A DNA stretch of 64,000 nt from Hemerocallis citrina (Eukaryota > Streptophyta > Magnoliopsida > Asparagales > Asphodelaceae). The notes under the pieces are model-generated. The model was not told where the DNA came from. It did no database searches and saw only the letters and a program-made list of their open reading frames with translations. Shown here in pieces: positions 11,601-23,626 of the stretch (position 1 is its first letter; the number at the start of each line of letters is the position of its first letter). Made by a program: the position numbers and the translations under genes. The stretch is taken from contig CM030361.1 in NCBI GenBank assembly GCA_017893485.1, forward strand, positions 309,295,724 to 309,359,723. The letters are read 5' to 3'.

Positions 11601-14600
11601 TGTGACTTGTTGTAGTTAAACTTCTGTGCTCTTCTGTAAATTCTGTGTCTTAGCTATTATTTATGTTTCATTTATTATCCTTGATAACCTCTATTGATTT
11701 AAACAGGAACTTGGGGAAATGGCATCTCATTTTGGTGTTTGCATGCATGTTGACCTATGCCTTGGGGGCTTTGTATTGCCATTTGCTCGCAAGCTTGAGT
11801 ATGTTCTGCATGATATTTTATTTTCTAAGGATTGTGCAGCATAGGTTAATGTTTTTTTATTATAACTATTACAGTCACTGTTATTTTAATCACTTATATT
11901 ATTTCGAACAACCTGTGAGATGCACATATTTCCTACATGATTCAATTCAGTAGCCTATTTCTTTCTACCTCAAAGCTTTGTTACTATTTGCTATATTTTG
12001 ATTGTAGAATAGGAAGGGAAGCACAAACTATTCGGTCCAAACTTTACCAGAGTTCATTTCCATCTTGTGGTGGATTTACAAAGGATTAAAGACATAATTT
12101 GAAGTATTAGAATCATAGAATGCAATGAATTTGATATTTTCACGTCAGTGCATTAATGATTAAAGATCATAGAACTACCTTATCATCTTGTTTGCCCCTA
12201 GTTCAATCGTGAACTTTTTGCGTCTCGTATGTTTCTTTTAGTCTTTTTTTCCCTCTAAAGTGTAACCACTTATGTTAAATTAGTGCCAAATCTTCTTTTC
12301 CTTCTCATTTTTTTTAAGTTGATCAAGTTTTAGTTCCTTTTGTATGACCGTCCAATGTACTCTCTTAGATAAAAATAAAAATACAACTATTCACAGTTTC
12401 TCTTATCTCATAATGAGCAGAACCACCTTCAAAAATCAACCTACGTGAGTCATTGTGCCAAATATTTGAATTAATAACCTGAGCCCATTTTCTCCATTCA
12501 AGTTTATTTAGGGCTATCTATTATGTCAAATTAGTAACTATAATATTCTTTTCTAACTACCTCAATGCAAATCCGTTTAGGTCTATCCATAGTCTTCTTA
12601 AATCCTTTTTCTACAATGGTGTCATTTTAATTGTTGTCATTAATGGCCTTCTTTGCTAATGTCCCAACACCATCATGAAGCCAATGCTCCTTGTACTATA
12701 TAACATAAATCTGTTAAGAAATTATCTTTGTTTCTTTCTTTCTGGCACATCCATTCCAGTAATTCATATATTTTATAAAGTTTTATAGGATTAATCTGGG
12801 AAAAGATATGTGCATGGTTAAAAAGGCTGATATATCTTGCCTATTTTAGTATTTTATCCTCAATCTAATCCCATTTCGAAACCTCGGTGCTACCTCCGTA
12901 AATCACTTCTAATCTCTAAACACTTCTAACCTCAGTCCTGATCTCTTGTTTTTGCATCGCCTCTTTCGTTCCCTCCCCTTCAACAACGAGAACACAAAAA
13001 TGATAGCCTTTTTCATTTTTTGGTGATATGGACATAACAAATGTATCAGTGGGAAAAATTCCATCCAGTAGTTAACTGTCTTTTTTGTTGGTGAATGCTA
13101 AACCCCACTTTCCACTTATGCAGTATGTGAAATCTCTAATATTATAATGGGAGAGTTGGGGTTGTCATTTGTAAATAACCTGTAATTTGTGGACATTCAT
13201 CCAACCATTTAATCTAAACCATTCATTTTTAAGTGGTAGTTATATTAACCATTCATTTACCCAACTATTGTTAGTTACCATAATACCCTTAAAGTTCAAA
13301 TTTATTTACGACATAATTATTTACAAAAGTGCTGCTGATATAAAATAAAAGTTTGTGCCACTAGGGGTAATTTGTAAAGAGTATGTGATGAGTAAATGGA
13401 GGTATCAGGTTCGAGGCCAGATTACGTCTTATTATGTACTATAATTTTTTTAATTAGAACGTGCATTGCACGTGCAGATTACTGGTACTCGTAACTGCCT
13501 TTCATTATAACCAAAGTGATGTAAACTTAATCCTAAATAGATAACTTTCCAAGAATATTAAAAGATTAAGTTTACCAACATGTAATGCCGATTAAGTTGG
13601 AAATTAAAACTGCTAATTGGTTTGATGGAATTTTATGAATTGAAATAAGTTTAACAAGTCCAATTAAAGATTCAAACCTAACAATCAACAATTATATTTA
13701 AGCGTTCTTAGTAAGTAAAATAGTCAATAAAGATTTGTACGCTAGTTAGCAAGTAGAAGCACGCACACTCAATATTTGTGGGCAACAGATAATTAAGATA
13801 ATAATTTAGAGATGATAAGGCAGTATCACAAATATGGTTCGAAGTGGAAAGGAGTTACCGGGGTTCGAAGAAAGTATCGCAGTGGAGAGAAAATTGCCGA
13901 AGGCTTGGATTGGAGCTGATGGGCAGTCGGGATCGAGGCAACGGCTGACGGGGTTGGCGCTCGGGTACGACAAGGCGTCCATGGAGGCTACGGGGGAGGA
14001 GGTGGTGCTGGGGGCATGAGGGATGAACTGCTCGGTGGCGTCGGGATGCGATGGCGGCTACACCAGAGGGAGGAGATCCCCGAGGCTGACGTCGATTTGT
14101 GGTGGGTGAGGTAAGGCGGGGCGAAGACTAGGTTAGTAGAGATTTGGGAATTAGGGTTTCGATGGGGGTTCTGGTGTGATTGTGGTGGAGATGTGAAGTC
14201 GATGGAGGTCGGGCGTAGATGGGGGGGGGGTGGTTGTGGTGATCGACTGAAGAGGAAAGAGAAAGTGGGTGCGGATGAGGAGAAAGAGTGGATGGGTTGT
14301 GGGGCTTCGGAAAGAAGGAGAAAGAGAAAGAAAGAGATTTAGGGTTTGGGTAGTTAATAATTTGGAAATTTTGGGGTATAGTTTAGAGCTTCTCACAAAT
14401 CCTAAAAGTTTCTTAGGATTTTTTACAAACCCTAATAATATCTTATGGTATCACACACATAAGAAAAGAATGCAGAGCAATAACTCAACACACGATATAT
14501 TTTATTAATCAGTAATAGCATACCTTCTTATTATACTCAAGGCCTATATATAGGCTCAAAATAAAATCTCAATACAATTACAAATCTCTAAAATATTCTA

Positions 14601-17331
14601 ATACAAAAAATAAATGGTGCAAATTGTAAAACTACTACATATGGCTAAAATCTCAAAACAAAACAAAACAGAACCGATGTCCTCATCACAAAGTGAAAAG
14701 CTTAATGACTTGTGATAATTGCTATTGTCCAAGTAATGTATTTCAGGTTTGATATGTTGATACATCGGGTAGAGCCAATTGTAGTAACGGCAATTTTTAA
14801 TATATAATTTATATTTTGTTTTGTAAACCTGAAGCACTAGGTAAAGTTGACTATTGGCGTATGTGATGTCAAGAAAAGCTGGAGAAAAATAAAAGCTAAT
14901 TGAGATGAGATCTGGTTGTTTCATGGATTATAGCCTCTCTGTGATTTGATCGTCCATGTTTTGCATTCCACCTCAGTTCGAAAGTAAATTGAGCCAATAT
15001 AAGTTTTATGATTGTTCTTGTTTGTTTATATTTATCTATAATGACATAATCGTTCTCATGGGACAACTGAAAACCTAAAAAGTGGATTTGGTTTGTTCTG
15101 TTATTGATTGAATTGGGAAGATTCTTTGCGGTGCAGGTATCCTATTCCGCCTTTTGATTTTTCTGTGAAAGGAGTTACATCAATTTCAACAGATGTCCAC
15201 AAGTATGGATTAGCTCCTAAAGGCACGAGTGTAGTACTCTACAGAAATCACGAACTTAGAAAGGTATTATATAACCATTCCCCAATAATTATATTGAGAT
15301 TGTTTTCAGCTTTTGTATAGTATAGTTGCTTTTAGAATTGAAGGAGTAGAACTTTGCAAATTCTAACATATTTGTTTCTATATCTGCAAATTCTTACATT
15401 GTTTAATGTGAAAAATTAGTTTTTATCATTAGTGTTTAGGTGAAGTCAAATTTTGTTGTAGAATTTTTTAAGCAACTATAATCCTGCGAGTCAGAGAGTA
15501 CATTACTTTGAGTTTTGGCAGTATAGTTCCTATTGTCTATCATAAGTTTTTTTTTTTTTTTTGCTTCCTAGCAAGTATTGTCTAACTTGAATTATCTAGA
15601 ACTGGTAGACATGTTTTTAAACTATTATATTTGAAACCGATCATCTATTATTTTTATTAGACTACTGAACATTTCGCATGCAATAATCACCCATTTGCTT
15701 GTATGCACTTCCTGTTATTGGTAAGATTCTAATACACTTGCTTTTCTTTTCCTTTTCTTTTGGTGGAAAATTTCTGGTGGTTCATCTGATCTACAATAGC
15801 ACCAATTTGTGGCTGGTAAGTTGTCTGACTTTCATCATCTATCTACTGTTATGAATCTGTAAAGACAATCTGCACCTTCACCATTTTCTTTTGATCTCAG
15901 TGATCTTACTAAGAATTCTGGAATAAACTTCAGCAGCTATCATGGTTTACTGATTAGATACATCTCCTTTTGCAGTCACTGAATGGTCAGGTGGACTCTA
16001 TGTCTCCCCTACTGCTGCTGGAAGCAGAGCTGGTGGTTTGATAGCTGGAGCTTGGGCAGCTATGATGTCACTAGGACTCAGTGGCTACTTGGAAAATACG
16101 CGAGAGATAATGGAAGTATCAAAAAAGATTCAGAAAGGGTAAGTCAGCTTTACTATCTTTTCAATTTTATACATAAGTCATAATTATTATTTCCCTCCCT
16201 TGCATATTTTAATGCTGACCAGGATTGAGGACATTCCTGAGCTATTTATCATTGGAAAGCCAGACATGACGGTTGTTGCCTTTGGATCTAACGCTATTGA
16301 TATTTTCGAGGTCAATGATATAATGTCGTCGAAAGGGTGGCACCTGAATGCCTTGCAGAGGCCCAACAGGTTGGCCAAATGACAATGAACATACTTATAT
16401 TTTTTTTTTCAATTTTTTGCCTGAAATACTTTTTAATTTGCAACCATTCTCGTGCTCATACTTTTTACAGCCTTCATATCTGTGTGACCCTTCAACATGT
16501 TCCCGCATTTGAGGACTTCCTGAGAGATTTAAAGGAGTCTGTAAAAACTGTAAGTTTTATGTTTTCCAATTGTGCCTTTAATATAAACTGTATTTGTTAT
16601 TAGTGGGGTGTGGGTATTCTCGGATGTGTACCCAAGAGAGTACTCAAATTTTGAAAGAGATTCAAAAACTTTCGGGCATACTTAGTAATGTTCAGATACA
16701 TTTTTGAGTATGCATGGGGACCTGCTGTAATTTTATATTTATTGCTTATGTGTTGCTAGGACACTAAATAAATATGCTTAAGACTTTTTTTATTCATAAA
16801 TATCATGTACATAACAGTGTACCTACCAGCATTGTGTCATACATGTACCGTGTACTCATATCCATGCCTCATTATTATAATATTCAAAACATGCTCACTA
16901 AAAAGTTTATAGCATATTCTTAAGATAATTCATCTTGTATTCATCATCAGAATGATATCAGCTAGTTGTCCATCTGATGACAATTCCCTCTTATTTAGTG
17001 CTAACTTTCTCACCGAAAAAGACTATAGAGGAGAGCAGCTTGCTATAATCCTGAAGCAAGTTACCCTTCCTCGAAATTCTCACTCTGCTAAAATATCTGG
17101 AAGAGGAGGGGAATATATAAATTTTCTTTAAAACTGCATTCCAACTTAACTGCCAATTCATAAATTTTGTAATCAGTTTTAAGAGTTTTCTATTTTGTAT
17201 CATTTTAGGTGAAAGAAAATCCTGGGCCGATCACAGGAGGGCTTGCTCCAGTTTATGGTGCAGCTGGAAAGATGCCGGATAGAGGTATGGTGTCGGAGCT
17301 GCTGGTCGAGTTCATGGACAGTTCTTGTTAG
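8629..17331 (+). CDS. DPL1: Sphingosine-1-phosphate lyase, twelve exons, N-terminal part missing
   Basis: PLP-dependent lyase of the ER that splits long-chain base 1-phosphates into a fatty aldehyde and phosphoethanolamine, the exit step of sphingolipid breakdown. Coding exons with GT-AG borders and consistent phase: 8629-8780, 8892-8951, 10684-10908, 11003-11144, 11547-11597, 11707-11798, 15137-15263, 15800-15815, 15976-16138, 16223-16369, 16471-16549, 17209-17331 (stop). Visible motifs: NMTSGGTES (PLP-phosphate loop) in exon 3, HVDLCLGGF in exon 6, and the PLP lysine in [13 protein letters not shown] in exon 7. Exon 8 is a 16-base microexon (HQFVA). The C-terminus ends MPDRG...VEFMDSSC. No stop or shift was seen in these exons. 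The first listed exon starts in phase 0 after an acceptor, so upstream exons for the luminal/transmembrane N-terminus (about 85 residues in Arabidopsis) are missing. They may lie left of the window, beyond the hAT, or be lost. Confidence 0.93.
9460..9771. mobile_element. Putative MITE in a lyase intron
   Basis: The ends are inverted repeats, GGATCAAGGTTTTG at 9460 and its near complement GAACCTTGATCC ending at 9771. The inside is rich in GATCCGGATC-type palindromic words (CCGGATCA, ACCGATCC). The target duplication is unclear. It lies in the intron between 8952 and 10683. Confidence 0.45.
13133..13485 (+). mobile_element. Non-autonomous Helitron in lyase intron 6
   Basis: It starts TCTCTAATATTATAATGGGAG after an A and ends with a hairpin built on CGTGCATTGCACG followed by ACTGG before a T. 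This fits the Helitron rule (A|TC...CTRR|T, 3' hairpin, no target duplication). A homologous copy in the opposite orientation lies at 52439-52784. It carries no coding sequence. Confidence 0.75.
13830..14340. other. GC- and purine-rich block inside lyase intron 6
   Basis: A purine-rich plus-strand stretch (GGGGTTCG, GGAGGAGGTGG, a G10 run near 14220, then GAAAGAAGGAGAAAG). It resembles blocks at 1750-2760, 39590-39960, 53900-54050 and 58490-58690 in composition. The frames in it are low complexity. No function was recognised. Confidence 0.5.
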
Positions 17332-17740
17332 TTCTCTCTGCTGATTATTTTATACAATACACCGTAAAAGATGTTTCAGTATGTTGTTTATTGGTACAAG
17401 TGTAATTGTCTACACAGTGAACTGATAGAAAAGGCTTTCATGCACCATTTGTGCACGGTTGTGTAAATGACTAAATTGTATCATTCTACTCATAAAAAAG
17501 ATGATATATTTCCATTTTATGTTATTCTTTTATATATATAAAATTACTGCAGCAAAAATGTTTGTAGGAGATCGTGAAGGGGGTCTGTTATTTACCCTCT
17601 ACATATTTTTGGGAGAATTTTGCCCCTCTATATTGGTAATACTTGTCTGTGTTTGACTTGATATTTCAATTTGTATGTCCAGGTTGTAATAAGAGGTAAT
17701 GGAATATTTTGAATTATTAAATGGGGTGTCTTGTCTTTAC

Positions 17741-18320
17741 TGCGATGGCTTCTAACTATACTCTTTATATATTTAATGTGAAGGCCGCGGCGATCAGTGG
17801 TGTTCGGAGGTCGCTGAAAGAGGTGGTTTAGTGCTGATGTCCAAAGATTGTTACCATAAGCGGTTGTGGTTGGCGCTTTTGGTAGAATAAAATGTAACCC
17901 GACTTCTGCAAAAAAGCACAACACGGGGGAATTGCAACTACAGTTTCAGGTAGTTAATTGCCTACTTTTGCGTCTCTGTTATACTTCTAGGGCATCCCTG
18001 CTCTTTGTGGGTTGCTTTTCAAATGTTTGGTTGTATGAACTTGTAAAAATGGCTTCTAGCCTTGACCTTTATATATTTACAGTCGAGGCGGTGATGATCA
18101 GTGGTGACCGGAGGTGGTTTGGTGCTGATGGCCAGAGATGGTTAGGGTAGGTTTGTGGTTGGAGGTGTTGGCTGGAGAAAAATGAGGATGATGAGTTGCG
18201 ACTTGACTTACAGGAAAGCACGATACGGGAGTTGCATCTACAGTTTGGTTAGTTAATTGACTCTTTTTGCAAAATGGTCTGTTAATTTGTCTCTTGCATA
18301 GTTCTAGAGTATCCCTAATA
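17741..18320 (+). repeat. Diverged tandem duplication downstream of the lyase gene
   Basis: Unit 1 is about 17741-18010 and unit 2 about 18048-18320. Both contain ATGGCTTCTA, TTTATATATTTA, GATCAGTGGTG, TTTRGTGCTGATG, AGCACRAYACGGG and GTTAATTG in the same order. No protein was recognised. The sequence between the lyase stop and this duplication holds nothing else recognisable. Confidence 0.65.
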
Positions 18321-18670
18321 AAAAGAACCCAAACAAATGAAGTATACACCATCACATGATATAGAAGATAGATCTAAAGTTAAAGTAATCTTAGTCCCCA
18401 TCTTTATAACGTTATTTTTATTGTTTTTACAAGCTTTACCGTCTCAAATCCATGAGAGTCTCACAGTTCCATATATGCACAAACCATTAGCCACTCTGCT
18501 ACCAGGTTGCAAAATAGAATTATAGTCTCAGATCTTTGCGTTAGAGAAATAACACATATCTGCCTACTTCCCATCAAAAGCTCCAATACAACTTCTACAA
18601 CATCAAATAATATGCATTAACATTGTTAGTAAGTAGAATAACATAAAATAACATTATAAAGATGCACGTC

Positions 18671-18671
<1 letters not shown>

Positions 18672-18703
<32 letters not shown>
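18672..18703. repeat. (TA)n microsatellite at the copia insertion site
   Basis: An alternating TA run ends in TATTT, which is the left copy of the 5-bp target duplication of the copia element that follows. Confidence 0.9.
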
Positions 18704-18705
<2 letters not shown>

Positions 18706-18764
18706 TAGGATAATGGCTCGATTCTGGTATTTGGTATCTGCAGTGTTCGAAAGTTTCAGAGTTT

Positions 18765-18897
18765 CAGTCGACTGGATGGAGGAGCAGTCGACTGTCCAGA
18801 GGAGGTTTTCGAAGACTGAGAATACAGCAGCAGCAGTCGACTGATCAGTCGACTGTCCCGAAGGAACCAGGCGACTGGTAATTGGACCAGTCGACTG
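18765..18897. promoter_or_regulatory. CAGTCGACTG palindrome array in U3
   Basis: Five exact copies of a 10-bp palindrome plus one single-base variant lie 55-190 bp upstream of the TATA box. By position they could be enhancer or transcription-factor sites, as known for repeated U3 boxes in other plant copia elements. The function here is inferred. The 3' LTR has the same array. Confidence 0.6.
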
Positions 18898-18951
18898 TCG
18901 GCGGGTTTTGGATCCAGATTCGGCCCAACTCGAAAGGCCCAATAGTTTCCC

Positions 18952-18958
18952 TATAAAT
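18952..18958 (+). promoter_or_regulatory. TATA box of the copia 5' LTR
   Basis: TATAAAT within TTCCCTATAAATACACC, about 260 bp before the LTR end. The position fits the U3/R border of a plant copia promoter. Confidence 0.75.
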
Positions 18959-19214
18959 ACACCCGTTAGGGTTTTGTAAATTGTAACACCTTATTCGGAT
19001 TTTGCAGCCGTCATCTCTTGTAAAGGCTTTGTTTGCCCATTGAAGAACATAGTAAAGAAACCCCAACCGCCCCGTGGATGTAGGCATCGTTTTGCCGAAC
19101 CACGTAAATCTTGTGTTCTTGTGTTGCTTGCTTTTCTGTTTTTCTCTCGCTGGTTCTCTCTTTGTTTCCGCGTTGGTTTGATTGTTGGTTTGTTTTGTAT
19201 TCGCGCACAACAAG

Positions 19215-19226
19215 TGGTATCAGAGC
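19215..19226 (+). other. Primer binding site (initiator Met-tRNA type)
   Basis: TGGTATCAGAGC starts two bases after the 5' LTR. It matches the 3' end complement of plant initiator methionine tRNA, the usual copia primer. Confidence 0.95.
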
Positions 19227-19248
19227 TGTTGGTTCGACCTAGAGGGAG

Positions 19249-22200
19249 ATGGCGGGTGATGCAGATGCAACCAAGGACGTTGTGGGATCAAGTTCGTCAA
19301 GAACAACGATTCACAACACAAAATTTGAAGTTGAAAAATTTGATGGGACAAACAATTTCGGGATGTGGCAATGTGAGGTGTTGGATGTTCTTGTTCAACA
19401 AGAACAAGATGTTGCTTTGGAGGTAGAAAAACCTAAGGATAAGTCCGAAGCAGATTGGAAGAAGTTGAATCGAGTTGCGTGTGGGACTATTCGGCTCTTT
19501 ATTGAGAAGGCTCAGAAGTACGATTTGATGAGGGATACCATCGCTGCGGTGTTGTGGAAGAAACTCGAAGACAAATACATGAGGAAAAGTTTGGAGAATC
19601 GACTGTATTTGAAGAAGAGACTTTTTCGCTTCACCTATACGGAATGTATGTCTATGAATGCTCATGTTGAATCATTTAATAAATTATTGGCTGATTTGTT
19701 AAATTTGGATGAGCAAATTAAGGATGAGGATAAAGCCCTAATTCTGTTGAATTCATTACCTGAAAGTTATGATCATTTAGTAACTACTTTATTATATGGA
19801 AAAGATACTGTGAAATATGAAGATGTTGCAAATGCTCTGTTGAATAATGAAACTAGGAGAAGGGATAAAATGGTTGATAGAGAAACTTCTGAAGCTTTTA
19901 TTGTAAGGGGCAGGACTGAGACCAGATCTGAGTCCAAATCTGGGAAAAAGGGAAACAAATCTCGTTCCAAATCGAGAGGAGTTTCGAAGGACAGGAAAAT
20001 ACCGGCCAAAGATGAATGTGCTTTCTGTCATGAAAGGGGGCATTGGAAAAAGGATTGTCCAAAGCTACGAAATAAGGGAAATTCGACTGCAAATGTGACT
20101 GTTGATAATTTAGAAAGTGGCGAGGATTTTTCTTTTGCACTGGCTTCTAGTCCCTCACTTTATCAAGAAGTATGGTTTCTTGATACAGCAGCCTCCTATC
20201 ATATGTCTTGGAAAAAGGAGTGGTTTACTTCTTTGGAGTATATGGATGGTGGTGTAGTTTTGATGGGAAATGATGCACCTTGTAAGAAGGTAGGAATCGG
20301 AAAGATTGAATTGCTAATGCACGATGGTCTTATTAGAGAGCTTTCAGATGTATGGTATGTTCCAGATTTGAAGAAGAATTTAATTTCACTTGGTGCTTTG
20401 GAGGCCAGTGGATTGAAATTTGCTAGTGAAGGTGGCATTCTAAAGGTGACTAGCGGATCACTCGTGGTGATGAAAGGGCAAAGAAAAAGGAACTTGTTTT
20501 TCTTGCAGGGAAAGACATATTTGGGTGAGGCTGCCAGTGTAACTGAGAAGCCTAAACAGGTTGTTCCCGACTCTATCAGGTTGTGGCATATGCGACTCGG
20601 GCATGCAGGAGAAAAGGCCTTGCAGGGGCTTGTGAAGCAAGGGTTGCTTAAAGATGCTAAAGGGTGCAAGTTGGAATTTTGTGAACATTGTGTTTTGGGT
20701 AAGCAAACTAGGGTGAAATTTGGTACAGCTGTACATCAGACAAAGGGTATCCTCGATTATGTGCACACAGATGTTTGGGGCCCTACTCAGACACCTTCTA
20801 TGAGTGGTAGACACTGTTTTGTTACTTTTGTTGATGATTACTCCAGACGAGTTTGGGTATATACTATGAAGCACAAAGATGAAGTTTTGACATTGTTCAC
20901 AAGTTGGAAGAAGAAAGTTGAAAATCAGACTGGTAGGAAGATTAAGGTTATGAGGTCAGATAATGGAGGGGAATACAAGAACGATCCGTTTCTGAAGTTG
21001 TGTGAAGATGAAGGGATCCAGAGGCACTTCACAGTTAGGAAGACTCCACAGCAAAATGGGGTTGCAGAAAGGATGAACAGAACCTTACTTGAGAAGGTAA
21101 GATGTATGTTAGCACAGTCTGGATTGAAGAAGACATTTTGGGCAGAAGCTGTTATATATGCAAGCCACATTGTCAACCGTTTACCATCAGCAGCACTTGA
21201 AGGCAGGATGCCTATTGAGGTATGGAGTGGTAAACCTGCATCTGATTATAGTTTTTTGCATATATTTGGTTGTCCTGCTTATTTTCATGTAACTGAAACT
21301 AAACTTGATGCAAGAGCCAAAAAGGCTATATTTGTTGGTTTTAGTACTGGTGTCAAAGGTTACAGGTTGTGGTGTCCAGAACAGAAGAAGTTAGTAATCA
21401 GCAGGGATGTGACTTTTGATGAGACCAGCATGATTAGCTCGGGACAGTCGACTGGTGGTATAGGACAGTCGACTGGTGAGCAGCAGAAGAGTGGGACAGT
21501 TCTCCAACAGGTGAGTAGCAGAATCTCGGGACAGTCGACTGATGTACAGGAGCAGTCGACTGGTGGTCTAGAACAGCAGAAGAGTGGGAGCTCGGGACAG
21601 TCGACTGTTGGCGATAACCAGTCGACTGGTAGGAGAGTTCTCCAACAGGTGGAGTTAGAAAAGTTGTCAGTTGAAAATCCTGTTCCTGTCCAAGATGAAG
21701 ATGATGTGGTTGATACTGAGAATGATGAAGAAGTTCCTATCCAGCAGGAAGAATCAATTGCAGTAAGAAGGCAAAGAAGAGATATCAAACGACCGTCTCG
21801 TTTTACAGATACAGTTGCATTTGCTCTTCCCATTGTGGATGATGAAGTTCCCTCCAACTTCAAAGAAGCCACTAGAAGTTCAGAAAATGCAGATTGGAAA
21901 GTTGCTATGGATGAAGAGATGAACTCTCTTCATAAGAATAAGACTTGGGATCTAGTGCAACTACCAAAGGGGAAGAAAGCAATTGGTTGCAAGTGGGTGT
22001 ATACGAAGAAAGAAGGTCCAAAAGGCAGTGTTCGGTTCAAGGCTAGACTAGTTGCAAAGGGGTATGCTCAACAGGAAGGAATTGACTATAATGAAGTGTT
22101 CTCTCCAGTTGTGAAGCATCCTTCTATTCGGATTTTGTTGGCATTGGTAGCACAGTTTGATCTTGAATTGACACAGATGGATGTGAAGACTGCGTTCTTA

Positions 22201-23415
22201 CATGGGGATCTAGATGAAGAAATTTATATGTCGCAGCCAGATGGGTTCAAAATTGCTGGGAAGGAAAGTTGTGTTTGCAGGTTGAAGAAGTCTCTCTATG
22301 GGTTGAAGCAATCTCCAAGGCAGTGGTATTTGAGGTTTGACCAGTTTATGAAGGTGCAGAGATATTCCAGAAGTGAGTTTGATCATTGTGTCTACTTCAG
22401 AAAATTGCAGGATGGTTCTTTCATATATCTGTTATTATATGTGGATGATATGTTGATTGCCTCTAAAAATGCTAAGGAGATTCAAAATTTGAAGAATCAG
22501 CTGAGTTCTGAATTCGAGATGAAGGATCTTGGTGAAGCCAAGAAGATACTTGGGATGGAGATAGCTAGAGACAGGGCAAAGGGCGTAGTGAGTTTGACAC
22601 AGAAGCAATATCTTTTGGAGGTGCTGAAACGGTTCGGTATAGATGAGAAAACTAAACCAGTTAGCACACCCTTAGCCAGTCATTTCAGAATTAGTGCTTC
22701 TCAGTCTCCAGGTACAGATGAAGAGAGACAGTATATGGCGAATGTACCTTACACTAGTGTGGTTGGCAGTTTGATGTATGCCATGGTTTGTACTCGACCA
22801 GACATCTCTCAGGCGGTGAGTATGGTTAGTCGATATATGCATGATCCAGGCAAAGAGCATTGGCAAGCAGCTAAATGGATTTTGAGGTACATAAGTGGCA
22901 CCACAGATGTGGGTTTGAAATTTGAAAGGGATGACAATATTAGCAGGTTATTGGTTGGATATGTTGATTCTGACTATGCAGGTGATCTAGATAAGAGGCG
23001 GTCTACTACAGGCTATTTGTTTACTATGGCTAGGGCACCTATAAGTTGGAGGTCAAATTTGCAGTCCACTGTAGCGTTGTCTACTACTGAGGCTGAATAC
23101 ATGGCGGTTGCTGAGGCCATGAAGGAAGCCATTTGGATACATGGACTTTTGAAGAGCTTGGGGATTCATCGGGAGAAGGTGGAGGTACACTGTGACAGTC
23201 AGAGTGCTATTCATTTAGCGAAGAACCAAGTTCATCATTCGAGGACCAAACATATTGATGTCCGTTATCATTTTGTGCGTGATTTGATAAAGGATGGTGA
23301 TATTCATTTGGTGAAGATTGGAACAGCTGATAATCCTGCTGATATGTTAACCAAAGTTGTTGGGGCAGCCAAGTTCAAGCATTGCATGAACCTGGCTAAT
23401 ATTTTGCATGTTTGA
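19249..23415 (+). CDS. Copia gag-pol polyprotein, uninterrupted, 1388 residues
   Basis: Domains in order: UBN2-type gag (about residues 20-240); CCHC zinc knuckle [14 protein letters not shown] (from residue 257); aspartic protease with FLDTAAS (active Asp about 312; the usual third residue Gly is Ala, as in several plant copia proteases); integrase with the H-H-C-C finger (about 445-485) and a DD35E core including TDVWGP, VDDYS and RSDNGGEY, then [11 protein letters not shown]; a Gln/Ser/Thr/Gly linker with six QST repeats (about 730-805); reverse transcriptase with YVDDM (about 1063); RNase H with DSDYAGD, STTEAEY, CDSQSAI and TKHIDVRYH. The order PR-INT-RT-RH makes it Ty1/copia, and similarity to Tnt1-type proteins puts it in the Tork group. 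No stop or frameshift, and the length is normal for an active element. Confidence 0.97.
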   Translation: MAGDADATKDVVGSSSSRTTIHNTKFEVEKFDGTNNFGMWQCEVLDVLVQQEQDVALEVEKPKDKSEADWKKLNRVACGTIRLFIEKAQKYDLMRDTIAAVLWKKLEDKYMRKSLENRLYLKKRLFRFTYTECMSMNAHVESFNKLLADLLNLDEQIKDEDKALILLNSLPESYDHLVTTLLYGKDTVKYEDVANALLNNETRRRDKMVDRETSEAFIVRGRTETRSESKSGKKGNKSRSKSRGVSKDRKIPAKDECAFCHERGHWKKDCPKLRNKGNSTANVTVDNLESGEDFSFALASSPSLYQEVWFLDTAASYHMSWKKEWFTSLEYMDGGVVLMGNDAPCKKVGIGKIELLMHDGLIRELSDVWYVPDLKKNLISLGALEASGLKFASEGGILKVTSGSLVVMKGQRKRNLFFLQGKTYLGEAASVTEKPKQVVPDSIRLWHMRLGHAGEKALQGLVKQGLLKDAKGCKLEFCEHCVLGKQTRVKFGTAVHQTKGILDYVHTDVWGPTQTPSMSGRHCFVTFVDDYSRRVWVYTMKHKDEVLTLFTSWKKKVENQTGRKIKVMRSDNGGEYKNDPFLKLCEDEGIQRHFTVRKTPQQNGVAERMNRTLLEKVRCMLAQSGLKKTFWAEAVIYASHIVNRLPSAALEGRMPIEVWSGKPASDYSFLHIFGCPAYFHVTETKLDARAKKAIFVGFSTGVKGYRLWCPEQKKLVISRDVTFDETSMISSGQSTGGIGQSTGEQQKSGTVLQQVSSRISGQSTDVQEQSTGGLEQQKSGSSGQSTVGDNQSTGRRVLQQVELEKLSVENPVPVQDEDDVVDTENDEEVPIQQEESIAVRRQRRDIKRPSRFTDTVAFALPIVDDEVPSNFKEATRSSENADWKVAMDEEMNSLHKNKTWDLVQLPKGKKAIGCKWVYTKKEGPKGSVRFKARLVAKGYAQQEGIDYNEVFSPVVKHPSIRILLALVAQFDLELTQMDVKTAFLHGDLDEEIYMSQPDGFKIAGKESCVCRLKKSLYGLKQSPRQWYLRFDQFMKVQRYSRSEFDHCVYFRKLQDGSFIYLLLYVDDMLIASKNAKEIQNLKNQLSSEFEMKDLGEAKKILGMEIARDRAKGVVSLTQKQYLLEVLKRFGIDEKTKPVSTPLASHFRISASQSPGTDEERQYMANVPYTSVVGSLMYAMVCTRPDISQAVSMVSRYMHDPGKEHWQAAKWILRYISGTTDVGLKFERDDNISRLLVGYVDSDYAGDLDKRRSTTGYLFTMARAPISWRSNLQSTVALSTTEAEYMAVAEAMKEAIWIHGLLKSLGIHREKVEVHCDSQSAIHLAKNQVHHSRTKHIDVRYHFVRDLIKDGDIHLVKIGTADNPADMLTKVVGAAKFKHCMNLANILHV
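21446..21632 (+). repeat. CAGTCGACTG repeats inside the coding linker
   Basis: Six exact CAGTCGACTG words, most within GGACAGTCGACTGGTGG-like units, encode QST(G/D/V) between integrase and reverse transcriptase. It is the same word that fills the LTR U3 array. Confidence 0.9.
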
Positions 23416-23570
23416 TAATTTGGCATGGGCGATTGGGATAGTACTTTGCTATTGGTTTGTTTAGTATGTGATATCATACTAAGGTGGAGTTTGGGTTCGT
23501 TTGTTGCATTTGATGATGAGCAGTTGTTTTGAAGTATTTGTGGAGATTGCTTGGGCTACTTGGAAGATTT

Positions 23571-23626
23571 CACCAAGGTTGAGATTGTTGGATATTTGAT
23601 TTGGAAGATCTCGCCAAGGTGGAGAT
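23571..23626 (+). other. Polypurine tract, duplicated
   Basis: AAGGTGGAGAT directly before the 3' LTR is the plus-strand primer site. A near copy (CCAAGGTTGAGATTGTTGG) lies 40 bp upstream within a tandem duplication, and a third AAGGTGGAG word occurs near 23482. Confidence 0.8.

Larger units (their letters stand above)
18704..19212 (+). repeat. 5' LTR of the complete copia element
   Basis: U3 holds five perfect CAGTCGACTG palindromes (18765, 18785, 18834, 18846, 18888) and one variant (18868). The TATA box follows at 18952. The LTR begins TG and ends CA. Confidence 0.97.

Noticed and set aside
18765..18897. Repeated CAGTCGACTG words as a CRISPR-like array
   Set aside because: The spacing is irregular (12 to 49 bp), the units are only 10 bp, and the context is a plant LTR promoter.
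21360..21872. Ser/Thr/Cys-rich minus-strand frame of 170 residues
   Set aside because: It is the antisense of the copia QST linker and reverse transcriptase start; it owes its length to the repeats.
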